A stretch of DNA of 64,000 nt from Flexivirga endophytica (GTDB taxonomy: Bacteria; Actinomycetota; Actinomycetes; Actinomycetales; Dermatophilaceae). Below the pieces are notes generated by a model. It worked only from the letters and a program-made list of their open reading frames with translations. It was not told the origin of the DNA and did not search any database. Position numbers and translations under genes: made by a program. Location: the NCBI RefSeq assembly GCF_014640635.1, contig NZ_BMHI01000005.1, positions 124,001 to 188,000 of the forward strand, read 5' to 3'. The first letter of the stretch is position 1. The number at the start of each line of letters is the position of its first letter. Shown one piece after another: positions 45,456 through 53,958 of this stretch.

Positions 45456-45818
45456 GTGACTGGTCCGAGTGTGAAGCGCCTGTGTTCCCGCACCGCATGC
45501 AAGTCTGCGGCGGTGGCGACCCTCACCTACGTGCACGCGGACCAGACCGTGGTGCTCGGGCCGTTGGCGACCTACGCGGAGCCGCACACCTACGACTTGT
45601 GCGCCGATCACACGACCCGGATGACCGCGCCCCGCGGGTGGGACGTGGTGCGGCTCGCGATCGACCTCACCGAGCCGGAGCCGACACCCGACGACCTGCT
45701 CGCGCTGGCCGACGCCGTGCGTGCCGCGGCGGCCCCACCACCGATGGCCGAGCAGCCGCCGAAGGAGGGCGGCCGCCCGGTGCTGACCGTGCTGCCCGGC
45801 CTGGATTCGTCCCGGTAG
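45456..45818 (+). CDS. DUF3499 family protein (zinc-ribbon-like, Rv3258c type)
   Basis: 120 residues. It starts with CSRTACKSAAVATLTYV and has a second cysteine/histidine pair in YDLCADHTTR, a likely four-ligand zinc site. The C-terminal half is proline- and acid-rich. The family is restricted to actinobacteria and is placed beside the phosphomannomutase gene, as here. Function unknown. GTG 45456 was chosen because the conserved cysteine block follows directly. Confidence 0.88.
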   Translation: MTGPSVKRLCSRTACKSAAVATLTYVHADQTVVLGPLATYAEPHTYDLCADHTTRMTAPRGWDVVRLAIDLTEPEPTPDDLLALADAVRAAAAPPPMAEQPPKEGGRPVLTVLPGLDSSR

Positions 45819-45821
45819 GCT
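45816..45821 (+). promoter_or_regulatory. -10 box of manB
   Basis: TAGGCT overlaps the DUF3499 stop codon and ends 8 nt before GTG 45830. Confidence 0.4.
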
Positions 45822-45829
45822 CACCCTTT

Positions 45830-47251
45830 GTGACCGTGCCCCGACTCGCCGACTTCTGCAAGGCGTATGACGTTCGAGGCCTCGTGCCCGAGCAACTCAA
45901 CGATGACGTGGCCGCCGCGATCGGTGCGGCCTTCGCGCGTGTCGTCGCTCGCCCCGACGGCGCCTCGGCGATCGTCGTGGGTCACGACATGCGCCCGAGC
46001 TCGCCCACACTGACCGACGCGTTCGCGCGTGGTGCCGCCTCGGTGGGGTTGGACGTCATACAGATAGGCCTCTGCTCGACCGACGGCCTCTATTACGCCA
46101 GCGGTGCCCTCGACCTGCCGGGTGCGATGTTCACCGCCAGCCACAACCCTGCGCAGTACAACGGCATCAAGCTCTGCCGTTCCGCTGCGCGTCCGGTGAG
46201 TCGTGAGACCGGCCTCGGCGAGATCACCGCCATGGCTCAGGGATGGCTGGACGACCCGTCGACCGCACCGAGCGGGGAGTCGACCGGTGGGATCACCGCG
46301 CGCGATCTGCTCGCCGACTACGCGGTGTTCCTGCGCGGCCTTGTCGACCTGTCCGGCAGCCGCCCGCTCAAGGTCGTGGTCGATGCCGGCAACGGGATGG
46401 GCGGCCACACCGTGCCGGCCGTGCTGGGCACCGGCGCCGGGCTGCCGGCGCTACCGCTCGACGTCGTGCCGCTCTACTTCGAGCTGGACGGGACGTTCCC
46501 CAACCATGAGGCCAACCCGCTGGAGCCGGAGAACCTCCGTGACCTGCAACGAGCCGTCGTCGAGCACGGTGCCGACGCAGGCTTGGCCTTCGACGGGGAC
46601 GCCGACCGCTGCTTCGTCGTCGACGAGCAGGGTGCGCCGGTGAGTCCCTCCGCCGTGACAGCGCTCGTGGCAGCGCGGGAGATCGCCAAGGCCGGTGCCG
46701 GTTCGCGCGTCGTGCACAACCTGATCTCGTCCCGCGCGGTCCCGGAGATCATCGCCGAGCAGGGTGGCGAGCCGGTGCGGACAAGGGTCGGCCACTCCTT
46801 CATCAAGGCCGAAATGGCCTCGCACCAGGCGATTTTCGGTGGCGAGCATTCCGCGCACTACTACTTCCGCGACTTCTGGTACGCAGACACCGGGATGCTG
46901 GCCGCGATGCACGTGTTGGCCGCGCTCGGTGAGCAGGAGCAGCCCCTGTCGGCGCTGGCCGCGTCGTACAGCCGGTATGTCGCCTCCGGTGAGATCAACT
47001 CCCGGGTGACCGACGGCGCTGCGGCGACCGCGCGGGTGAGCGACTGGGCACGTGAGCAGGGCGGCGCGGACGAGGACACGCTCGACGGACTGACCATCAC
47101 GCACCTCGCGGAGCCGATGTGGTGGCTGAACGTGCGCGCCAGCAACACCGAGCCGCTGCTTCGGCTCAACGTCGAGGCCGCGGATCGTGCGACGATGGAA
47201 CGCGTGCGTGACAGCGCCCTTCAGCAGATCCGTGAGGAGATTCAGGCATGA
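45830..47251 (+). CDS. manB: Phosphomannomutase/phosphoglucomutase
   Basis: 473 residues. The phosphoserine loop is FTASHNPAQYNG with S104, the Mg2+ loop is AFDGDADRCFVVD, the sugar loop is GGEHSAHYYFRDF and the phosphate-binding loop is NVRASNTEPLLRLN. It interconverts mannose-6-phosphate and mannose-1-phosphate for GDP-mannose and mannolipid synthesis. Same position as M. tuberculosis Rv3257c. The stop overlaps the Trm112 start (ATGA). Confidence 0.95.
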   Translation: MTVPRLADFCKAYDVRGLVPEQLNDDVAAAIGAAFARVVARPDGASAIVVGHDMRPSSPTLTDAFARGAASVGLDVIQIGLCSTDGLYYASGALDLPGAMFTASHNPAQYNGIKLCRSAARPVSRETGLGEITAMAQGWLDDPSTAPSGESTGGITARDLLADYAVFLRGLVDLSGSRPLKVVVDAGNGMGGHTVPAVLGTGAGLPALPLDVVPLYFELDGTFPNHEANPLEPENLRDLQRAVVEHGADAGLAFDGDADRCFVVDEQGAPVSPSAVTALVAAREIAKAGAGSRVVHNLISSRAVPEIIAEQGGEPVRTRVGHSFIKAEMASHQAIFGGEHSAHYYFRDFWYADTGMLAAMHVLAALGEQEQPLSALAASYSRYVASGEINSRVTDGAAATARVSDWAREQGGADEDTLDGLTITHLAEPMWWLNVRASNTEPLLRLNVEAADRATMERVRDSALQQIREEIQA

Positions 47252-47454
47252 GCACGACCATTGACCCCTGGTTGCGGGAGATCCTGCGCTGCCCGGTCGG
47301 CCTGCACGAGCTGGTGGACGGCACCGGTCCGGACGGCAAGCCCGAGTTGCAGTGCAGCACGGACTGTGGCGCACCCGGACAACGGCGCGGATACCGCATC
47401 GACGACGGCGTCCCGGTCCTGCTGGCCGACGAGTCCCGCGTGTTCACAGCCTGA
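47248..47454 (+). CDS. Trm112-family small zinc-binding protein
   Basis: 68 residues. C15, C36 and C40 with the closing IDDGVPVLLADESR motif match the bacterial Trm112/YcaR group. These small proteins are stabilising partners of methyltransferases in eukaryotes; the bacterial role is open. It is coupled to manB by an ATGA overlap. Confidence 0.88.
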   Translation: MSTTIDPWLREILRCPVGLHELVDGTGPDGKPELQCSTDCGAPGQRRGYRIDDGVPVLLADESRVFTA

Positions 47455-47467
47455 TTCGTAGCCTGCG

Positions 47468-48649
47468 ATGCCCTACCTGGATGAGACCGGACTCGACGAT
47501 CCCGACGAGTTGGCTCGCCGGGACTCACGCGCGACCCTGCGTGCACTCGCAACCGCCGGAGCACAGGTCCGTGAAGCGGTGACCCTCTCCACCGAGGCCG
47601 GCGTCGATCGCGTCGCCTATGGAGAACGACCCAGGTCAGTGGTCGTCGCCGCGCTCGGTGGCAGTGCCGTCGTCGCGGACGTGCTGGAGATGCTGGCCGA
47701 GCCCTCGTCACCGGTGCCGGTCACGGTCCGTCGCAATCTGCCGTTGCCGGGCTGGGTCGGTCCGCTCGACCTGGTCATCGCGGTGTCGCTGTCGGGGCGG
47801 GCCGACGGTCCTGTTGCGGTCGCCCGCGAGGCCGCGCGGCGTGGGGCGGCCCTGCTCACAGTGGGCGCCGAGGACTCGCCGCTGGCGGAGATCAGCCATC
47901 GCGCCCGAGGCGTGCACATCGGCGTCGGTCGCGGTCGCGCCTCGTCGCGTACCTCGCTGTGGTCCTTGCTCACCCCGGTGCTGATGGCCGGGCACGTGCT
48001 CGGTCTCGTCGACGTGCCGGAGTCGGTGCTGCCCGAGGTCGCCACGCGACTGGACGAGCAGGCCGAGGCCTGTCGACCCTCGTCCGAATCGTTCGTCAAT
48101 CCGGCCAAACTCATCGCGGTGCAGTTGGCCGAGACCGTGCCGGTCGTGCTCGGTGACGGTGCCTTGGCCGGAGTGGCGGCCCGGCGCGCGGCCGCGATGC
48201 TCGCACAGACGGCGCGGATGCCGGCGACGTGGGGAGAGCTGCCGGACGCCGCGTCACAGGTCGTCGCGTGCTTCGACGGCCCGTTCACCGCAGGCGGTGG
48301 CACCGGGGCGGCGACAGCGCGTCAGGCGGACATCTTCGCCGACCCGTTCCTCGACGCACCCGCGCAACCGAAGCTCGGGCTGATGATGTTGCGCGACGCT
48401 CCGCTGCAGCCCAAGACCCAGGAGAGTGACGTGGCGGCGGCACTGACCGATGCGGTCCTCGGCACCGCACGATCCGCGGGTGCGAAGGTGATCGAATCCG
48501 TTGCTGCGCCAGGACATTCGGTGGTCAGGCTGGCCGAGCTGATGGCGCTGACCGACTTCGCCGCGACCTATCTGGCGCTCGGCTTCGGACTCGACCCGGC
48601 CGTGTCACCGCACGTCGCGGATCTGCGCGACCGCACATCCGATCAGTAG
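47468..48649 (+). CDS. SIS-domain phosphosugar isomerase family protein (TobH/bifunctional PGI-PMI-like)
   Basis: 393 residues. VVAALGGSAVVADVLEML and VSLSGRADGPVAVAREAARRGAAL are the sugar-isomerase (SIS) phosphate-binding elements, and VNPAKLIAVQLAETVPVVLG starts the second SIS half. Equivalent in place to M. tuberculosis Rv3256c. Archaeal relatives isomerise glucose-6-phosphate and mannose-6-phosphate, which fits the adjacent manB, but activity is not certain: the catalytic residues are not clear to me. Confidence 0.82.
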   Translation: MPYLDETGLDDPDELARRDSRATLRALATAGAQVREAVTLSTEAGVDRVAYGERPRSVVVAALGGSAVVADVLEMLAEPSSPVPVTVRRNLPLPGWVGPLDLVIAVSLSGRADGPVAVAREAARRGAALLTVGAEDSPLAEISHRARGVHIGVGRGRASSRTSLWSLLTPVLMAGHVLGLVDVPESVLPEVATRLDEQAEACRPSSESFVNPAKLIAVQLAETVPVVLGDGALAGVAARRAAAMLAQTARMPATWGELPDAASQVVACFDGPFTAGGGTGAATARQADIFADPFLDAPAQPKLGLMMLRDAPLQPKTQESDVAAALTDAVLGTARSAGAKVIESVAAPGHSVVRLAELMALTDFAATYLALGFGLDPAVSPHVADLRDRTSDQ

Positions 48650-49845
48650 GTCGCCGTCCGTGGGCGGCGCACCATCACCAGGTCGGCCGCCGCGACCGCC
48701 AGCAGCACGACGGCGGTGATCACGAAGACCGACCGCAGGCCGAGATGCGCCCCGACATACCCGCCCATCAGCGGACCGGTCACCTGCCCGACATACTGCG
48801 CGGAGACCGACAGTCCGAGGACACGCCCGACGATCCGATCGGGCACCCGGTGGCGGATCGCCGCGGTGATCGCCGGCATCAGCCCACCGAGAGCGGCACC
48901 CATCAGCAGTCGCAGGATCGCCAGCACCAGGACGTTCGGAGCAGCGGACTGGGCGAACAGCAGGAGGCCTGCCGCCGCGAGGCAGCCGATGATCACGGTG
49001 AGGTGACCGATGCGGTCGGCCACCCGGCCGAGCCGCGGTGCGGAGGCGATGCTGCCGGCCGCCCCGAGCGCCATGATCACGCCGGCACCGAAGGACGCGC
49101 GATCCGAGCCGTTCGTCAGCTCCTGCACGAACACGGTGATGATCGGCTCCACCGACATGGTCGCGAAGAGCAGCAGACTGGACGTGACCAGCAGCATCGC
49201 CACCACGCCCGGCTGCGGTAGTTGGGACCAGGTGCCGTGGTGCTCGGTTGCTGTGCGTGCCGTGGGTTTCCGGTCCTCGTGCAGCAGCGTCGTGGTCGCT
49301 ATGAACGCCAGGAAGATCAGCCCGCCCGCGACGAAGAACGTGGTGCGCACACCCACCAGCTCCGGTGCGAAACCGCCGAAGAGCGGACCGACGATGTTGC
49401 CCGCCATCACGCCACCGGACAGCACCCCGAGCGCCCACGCGCTGCGCTCCTTCGGTGTCTGCGCTGCGACGAGGATCGTGGAGCCGGACGCGTAGCCGCC
49501 GAGCAGACCGGTGAGCAGGCGGAGGCCGACGAGTTGCCAGACGTTCTGGGCGAGACCGATGCACGACATCACGATCGCCATACCGAGACTGGCGCGGATG
49601 AGCATCGACTTGCGCCCGAAACGATCCCCGAGAGTGCCCCACAGCGGAGCGGTCAGCGCGGCGGTGAAGAACGTCGCGCTGTACGCGATGCCCGACCAGC
49701 GCAACACCGAGTCCCGGTCGTGCACCCCGAGCTCTTCGACGAAGATCGGCAGGTAGGGGATGAGCATCGTCATTGCCACGATCGTCGTGAACGAACCGCC
49801 CACGCAGACAAAGAGATTGCGCCGCCAATGGGTGCTCTCCGTCAT
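48643..49845 (-). CDS. Major facilitator superfamily multidrug transporter (DHA1, MdtG-like)
   Basis: 400 residues, 12 hydrophobic helices. GTLGDRFGRKSMLIRASLG is motif A, RLLTGLLGGYASGSTILVA is motif C-adjacent, and GRVADRIGHL repeats motif A in the second half. Likely a proton-driven efflux pump. ATG 49845 is used; ATG 49878 is an alternative. It converges with the SIS gene (7-base overlap). Confidence 0.87.
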   Translation of the reverse strand: MTESTHWRRNLFVCVGGSFTTIVAMTMLIPYLPIFVEELGVHDRDSVLRWSGIAYSATFFTAALTAPLWGTLGDRFGRKSMLIRASLGMAIVMSCIGLAQNVWQLVGLRLLTGLLGGYASGSTILVAAQTPKERSAWALGVLSGGVMAGNIVGPLFGGFAPELVGVRTTFFVAGGLIFLAFIATTTLLHEDRKPTARTATEHHGTWSQLPQPGVVAMLLVTSSLLLFATMSVEPIITVFVQELTNGSDRASFGAGVIMALGAAGSIASAPRLGRVADRIGHLTVIIGCLAAAGLLLFAQSAAPNVLVLAILRLLMGAALGGLMPAITAAIRHRVPDRIVGRVLGLSVSAQYVGQVTGPLMGGYVGAHLGLRSVFVITAVVLLAVAAADLVMVRRPRTATY

Positions 49846-49975
49846 TACTGAATGATTGTCCCCGTATGCCTTCAGCATCAGGGGGCGTCCATAATCTGAA
49901 CAGTGGTATCGCAATATGGACGCATGTTGGTCAGGTTACGGGCACCGAGCCCGCCGCCCGGCCGGGTCTCACTCC

Positions 49976-50004
49976 GCTCCATTCCGCTAGCGCTCCATTC
50001 CGCT
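49976..50004. repeat. Short tandem repeat, 13 bp in a 16-bp period
   Basis: GCTCCATTCCGCT occurs at 49976-49988 and 49992-50004. Meaning unknown; it may be part of a decayed extragenic repeat that begins with GGTCTC just upstream. Confidence 0.6.
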
Positions 50005-50085
50005 GCATAGGCCCGACCGGACGACGAACTCGGCACCCCGTTGGTCTCACCTTGGTCTCGGGATGGGCTCGAAAATGGCTCGGCA

Positions 50086-50091
50086 TACGCT
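50086..50091 (+). promoter_or_regulatory. -10 box of mtr (leaderless type)
   Basis: TACGCT ends 6 nt before GTG 50098. Confidence 0.5.
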
Positions 50092-50097
50092 TGTGTT

Positions 50098-51468
50098 GTG
50101 ACGCATTTCGACCTGGCCATCATCGGCACCGGCTCCGGCAATTCACTCGTGACGCCCGACTTCGACGACAAGCGGGTGGCGGTCATCGAGGAGGGGCTCT
50201 TCGGCGGGACGTGCCTGAACGTCGGGTGCATCCCCACCAAGATGTTCGTGTATGCCGCGGAAGTGGCCGACACCATTCGCGAGTCCGGCCGGTATGGCGT
50301 GGACGCGACACTGGACGGTGTGCGCTGGCGCGACATACGGGACCGTGTCTTCGGGCGGATCGACCCGATCGAGGCCGGTGGTCGCGAATACCGAGAGAAC
50401 GGCGCGAATACGACGGCCTACGAAGGGCATGCGGAGTTCGTCGGGCCGCGTGAGTTGCGGGTGCAGGTCGGTAGCCAGGTCCAGGAGGTGACCGCGGACC
50501 AGATCGTCATCGCTACGGGGGCGCATTCGGTGGTGCCCGAAGTGATTTCGGAGTCCGGGGTGCCGTTCCACACGAGCGACACGATCATGCGGATCGACCA
50601 ACTCCCCTCCTCCATGGTCATTCTCGGCGGTGGCTTCATCGCGTCGGAGTTCGCGCACGTCTTCAGCGCGCTGGGAGTCCAGGTGCGCATCGTCAACCGC
50701 AGCGGGCGACTGCTGCGCAAGGAGGACGAGCAGATCAGCGAGGAGTTCACGCAACTCGCGATCCAGCAGTGGGACGTGCACCTGAACGCGACCGTCGTCG
50801 GCGCGAAGGAGTCCGACGAAGAGGTCGCGCTCGAGCTCGAGGCCGGTGAGGTAGTCAGCGGCGAGGTTCTGCTCGTCGCCACCGGGCGGGAGCCGAACAC
50901 CCTCAGCTTGGGTCTCGAAAAGGCAGGGGTCGCAACGCATTCCGATGGCCGTGTGCGGGTCGACGAGTTCGGTCGGACCAACGTGGAGGGCGTCTGGTCA
51001 CTGGGCGACGCGAGCTCGGCATACCAACTCAAGCACGTGGCCAACCACGAGGCGCGGATTGTCGCGCACAATCTCGTGCACCCCGACGACCTGCAGGCCT
51101 TCGATCACCGATTCGTGCCGTCCGCGGTGTTCACGCACCCGCAGATCGCCTCGGTCGGTATGACGGAAGCCGACGCCCGCGAGGCCGGCGTCGATGTCAC
51201 CGTCAAGGTCCAGAAGTATGGCGACACGGCGTACGGCTGGGCGATGGAGGACACGACCAGCATCTTCAAGGTGATCGCCGACCGCCGTACGAAACTCATC
51301 GTGGGTGCGCACGTGATGGGCTCGATGGCCAGTTCGCTGATCCAGCCGATCATCCAGGCGATGAGCTTCGGGCAGACCGCTCCTGAGGTCGCGCGTGGGC
51401 AGTACTGGATCCATCCGGCGCTGGCCGAGGTCGTCGAGAACGCACTGCTCGGGCTCGAGTTCGACTGA
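50098..51468 (+). CDS. mtr: Mycothione reductase
   Basis: 456 residues, flavoprotein disulfide reductase. The redox pair is C39/C44 in GGTCLNVGCIPTK; the NADPH domain has ILGGGFIASEFAHVFSALG; the C-terminal catalytic pair is H439/E444 in YWIHPALAEVVENA. The segments FDLAIIGTGSGNS and MFVYAAEVA match M. tuberculosis Mtr closely. It reduces mycothione to mycothiol with NADPH, so this organism uses mycothiol. The GTG start follows a TACGCT box. Confidence 0.95.
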   Translation: MTHFDLAIIGTGSGNSLVTPDFDDKRVAVIEEGLFGGTCLNVGCIPTKMFVYAAEVADTIRESGRYGVDATLDGVRWRDIRDRVFGRIDPIEAGGREYRENGANTTAYEGHAEFVGPRELRVQVGSQVQEVTADQIVIATGAHSVVPEVISESGVPFHTSDTIMRIDQLPSSMVILGGGFIASEFAHVFSALGVQVRIVNRSGRLLRKEDEQISEEFTQLAIQQWDVHLNATVVGAKESDEEVALELEAGEVVSGEVLLVATGREPNTLSLGLEKAGVATHSDGRVRVDEFGRTNVEGVWSLGDASSAYQLKHVANHEARIVAHNLVHPDDLQAFDHRFVPSAVFTHPQIASVGMTEADAREAGVDVTVKVQKYGDTAYGWAMEDTTSIFKVIADRRTKLIVGAHVMGSMASSLIQPIIQAMSFGQTAPEVARGQYWIHPALAEVVENALLGLEFD

Positions 51469-51508
51469 CGCACACGTCGGGGTGGCGGGTCGCTGGACGT
51501 TTCCTGCA

Positions 51509-51514
51509 TAGACT
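51509..51514 (+). promoter_or_regulatory. -10 box of DUF808 gene (leaderless type)
   Basis: TAGACT ends 6 nt before ATG 51521. Confidence 0.5.
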
Positions 51515-51520
51515 TCGCGC

Positions 51521-52477
51521 ATGGCAGGTGGACTGGTAGCGCTGCTCGACGACGTCGCGGCCCTCGCAAAGCTGGCTGCGGCATCGCTGGACGACGTCGG
51601 TGCGGCGACCGGCAAGGCCAGTGCGAAGGCGGTGGGTGTCGTCGTGGACGACACAGCCGTCACACCGCGGTATGTCGAGGGCCTGTCGGCCCAGCGTGAG
51701 CTGCCGATCATCAAGAAGATCGCGATCGGCTCGCTACGCAACAAGCTGCTGATCATCCTGCCGGTCGCGTTGATCCTCAGTCAGTTCGCAGAGTGGGCGC
51801 TGACGCCGATCCTGATGCTGGGCGGCGCCTACCTGTCGTTCGAGGGCGCCGAGAAGATCTGGGAAGCACTGTCCGGACACCACGAGGAGTCGGACGACGG
51901 GCCCAAGGACGAGAAGAAGGTCGTCGCCGGCGCCATACGCACCGACCTGATCCTGTCCGCCGAGATCATGGTCATCTCGCTCAACGAGGTCGATCACGAG
52001 CCGTTCCTGTTACGAGCGGCGATCCTGATCGTCGTCGCTGTCGTCATCACCGCGCTCGTGTATGGCGTGGTGGCGCTGATCGTCAAGATGGACGACATCG
52101 GGCTGGCGCTCGCGGACGGCGCGACGGGAGCGCGGGAGCGTTTCGGCCGTGGCCTGGTGACCGGCATGCCGAAGGTCATGGCGGTCCTGTCGACCGTCGG
52201 CATCGTGGCGATGCTGTGGGTCGGCGGGCACATCCTGTTGGGCGGCTTCGACGAGCTGGGTTGGCATGCGCCATACAGCGCGGTGCATCACCTGGAGCAC
52301 GCGGTGCACGAGGCCACCGGTGCGCTCGGCTCGACGCTGGGTTGGGTTGTCAACACGTTCTTCTCGGCCGTGCTCGGTGCGATCGTCGGCGGGATCCTGG
52401 TGGCGGTCATGCACGTCATACCGAAGCGGAAGGTACGGCAGTCGCCAGCCGACACCCCAGCCTCGCCCAGTCAGTGA
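51521..52477 (+). CDS. DUF808/YedI family membrane protein
   Basis: 318 residues. The N-terminal MAGGLVALLDDVAALAKLAA and DDTAVTPRYVEGLSAQRELPII are hallmarks of the YedI (DUF808) family. About five or six hydrophobic helices follow, with a charged loop (HHEESDDGPKDEKK) between the second and third. The physiological role is not established. Its last 62 bases overlap the convergent phosphatase-Nudix gene. Confidence 0.9.
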   Translation: MAGGLVALLDDVAALAKLAAASLDDVGAATGKASAKAVGVVVDDTAVTPRYVEGLSAQRELPIIKKIAIGSLRNKLLIILPVALILSQFAEWALTPILMLGGAYLSFEGAEKIWEALSGHHEESDDGPKDEKKVVAGAIRTDLILSAEIMVISLNEVDHEPFLLRAAILIVVAVVITALVYGVVALIVKMDDIGLALADGATGARERFGRGLVTGMPKVMAVLSTVGIVAMLWVGGHILLGGFDELGWHAPYSAVHHLEHAVHEATGALGSTLGWVVNTFFSAVLGAIVGGILVAVMHVIPKRKVRQSPADTPASPSQ

Positions 52478-53315
52478 TCGGGCTCGGCAGGTCGTCCAGG
52501 GCGAACCAGCCGACCTGGTCGATCTCGCCGTCATTCGGGTTCATCGGCTCCGGTCGGCCCTCGGCGAACACCGCACGGTAGAGGATCCGTATGCCGTGTC
52601 GCTCGATGCCATCACTGGATTCGTAGGTGTTGGAATGGATTCCGAGGACCTGGCCCAGCTCCGGGACGAGCCCGCTCTCCTCACGGCATTCGCGTATGGC
52701 GGCGCCGGCCGGCTCCTCGCCGAAGTCGACACCTCCGCCGGGCAGAGTCCACTTTCCCTGCGCTGGGCCGGCGGAGATCTGGTGCGAGAGCAGGATCGAG
52801 CCGTCGTGGATGCACACGGCATACGCGCCGACCCGTGTCGCGCGTGACTGCGTCGAATTCACCGTGGCGTCAGTAGGTGCCGGTTGTGCCGACGCGAATT
52901 CGCTGACGAACTCGACCTGCTCCGGAGTTTCGATCGCGCGGGTGTCGTAGCGGGCGCGCACCAGATCGATCGCCGTGTCGGGAGGCAGACCGTCGAGCAC
53001 AGCGAGACACGCCAACGCGGTGCCCGTGCGACCGAGGCCACCGAGACAGGCGATCTCCACGCGTTCGTATGCCGCGCGCTGCCACGCGGTGGTGAGTGCT
53101 TCCCGCGCGGCGGTTGGATCGACCGGTAGCCCGAAGTCCGTCCACTCGATCCAGGTGTGGTGCCACGGCACGCCGTGCACCGACTCGGCCAGCAGGTAGA
53201 GCCCGAAGTCCGGATCGGGTGAGACCTCCGGGTGCGCGCTCAGCCCGCGGCCGCGAACCAGCCGCCCGGACGGCAATGCCAGGACGCGCGCGTCCTCGGG
53301 GCTCCAGTGGCTCAT
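52416..53315 (-). CDS. Dual-specificity-like phosphatase fused to a Nudix hydrolase
   Basis: 299 residues. Residues about 1-145 form a cysteine phosphatase domain with the CX5R loop CLGGLGRTG (C90, R96) and W59/D60 as a possible general-acid loop. Residues about 158-299 are a Nudix domain with the complete box from G194 to L216 (E200, R208-E209, E212-E213). The fusion suggests a substrate with both a phosphomonoester and a nucleoside-diphosphate bond, but which one is not known. ATG 53315 has TACGGT 6 nt upstream. Confidence 0.85.
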   Translation of the reverse strand: MSHWSPEDARVLALPSGRLVRGRGLSAHPEVSPDPDFGLYLLAESVHGVPWHHTWIEWTDFGLPVDPTAAREALTTAWQRAAYERVEIACLGGLGRTGTALACLAVLDGLPPDTAIDLVRARYDTRAIETPEQVEFVSEFASAQPAPTDATVNSTQSRATRVGAYAVCIHDGSILLSHQISAGPAQGKWTLPGGGVDFGEEPAGAAIRECREESGLVPELGQVLGIHSNTYESSDGIERHGIRILYRAVFAEGRPEPMNPNDGEIDQVGWFALDDLPSPITDWARLGCRLATAVPSASV

Positions 53316-53321
53316 GTGTTC

Positions 53322-53327
53322 ACCGTA
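53322..53327 (-). promoter_or_regulatory. -10 box of phosphatase-Nudix gene (leaderless type)
   Basis: TACGGT on the minus strand ends 6 nt before ATG 53315. Confidence 0.5.
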
Positions 53328-53346
53328 CGGCTCTGCCTGCTCACGC

Positions 53347-53393
53347 TGGTCGAGTGCCGGAGGAGCGAAGCGGGGGAGGTGTATCGAGACCAA
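53347..53393. repeat. REP-like extragenic palindromic element
   Basis: It begins TGGTCGAG and ends ATCGAGACCA, with GGAGCGAAGCG in the middle. This layout is the dispersed extragenic repeat seen in many Micrococcales and Nocardioides-type genomes. A partial relative lies in the bioB 3' end. Confidence 0.6.
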
Positions 53394-53464
53394 GCGCGTC
53401 CGTCGCGAGGTTCGGCCCCGCACTGCGGTGGCCGAGAAGACGGGGCACGCGGGGGCGGCTCGGA

Positions 53465-53914
53465 TCAGAGTCGCAGTCGGTAGATGTTGGTGTCGCGTTG
53501 CTCGAAACCGGCCCGCTGATAGAGCCGATTCGCTGCTTCCCGGCTGGGTCGCGAGGTGAGGTCGACGGTGCGCGCACCGAGCTCGCGAGCACGGTCGACC
53601 GCGGCCTCCACCAGCGCCATACCCGCGCCCGACCCACGCGCCGCCGCGGCGACCACGACATCTTCGATCCACGCCCGGATCCCGGTCGGGATCGGGAAAG
53701 TGGCCAGCGTCAACATCCCGATGACGTCATCGTCGCGTGCAGCGATGAACACATCGATGGCGTCGTGCGCCACCAGAGCCTCAAGTGCGTCATACCGCAA
53801 CGATGGGGCGGAGGACGAGAGCTCAGCGACCAATTGAATTGCGGCCGAATGCAGTTCGGGCGTTACCTCACGGACGAGTACGACTTCGACACCACGTGGA
53901 GAGCTGACGTTCAC
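53465..53914 (-). CDS. GNAT-family N-acetyltransferase
   Basis: 149 residues. The acetyl-CoA loop is VAAAARGSGAGMALVEAAVDRA, preceded by AWIEDVVV, and the fold ends with ANRLYQRAGFEQRDTNIYRL. The substrate is unknown. GTG 53914 is preceded by TACGTT at 6 nt and is overlapped by an inverted repeat that may be an operator. Confidence 0.85.
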   Translation of the reverse strand: MNVSSPRGVEVVLVREVTPELHSAAIQLVAELSSSAPSLRYDALEALVAHDAIDVFIAARDDDVIGMLTLATFPIPTGIRAWIEDVVVAAAARGSGAGMALVEAAVDRARELGARTVDLTSRPSREAANRLYQRAGFEQRDTNIYRLRL

Positions 53915-53940
53915 GCTCCAAACGTATGGGACTGGAGCGT
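53913..53940. promoter_or_regulatory. Inverted repeat over the GNAT gene promoter
   Basis: ACGCTCCA (53913-53920) and TGGAGCGT (53933-53940) form 8-bp arms around a 12-bp spacer that contains the -10 box TACGTT. The placement over the start fits a repressor site. Confidence 0.4.
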
Positions 53941-53958
53941 TTCGTGAGGCTTTGTTGA

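Larger units (their letters stand above)
49846..50097. other. Divergent intergenic region upstream of mtr
   Basis: 252 bases between the MFS gene and mtr. No coding sequence is supported. It contains a short tandem repeat (see 49976-50004), a doubled TTGGTCTC near 50041-50060 and the TACGCT box of mtr. Confidence 0.5.
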
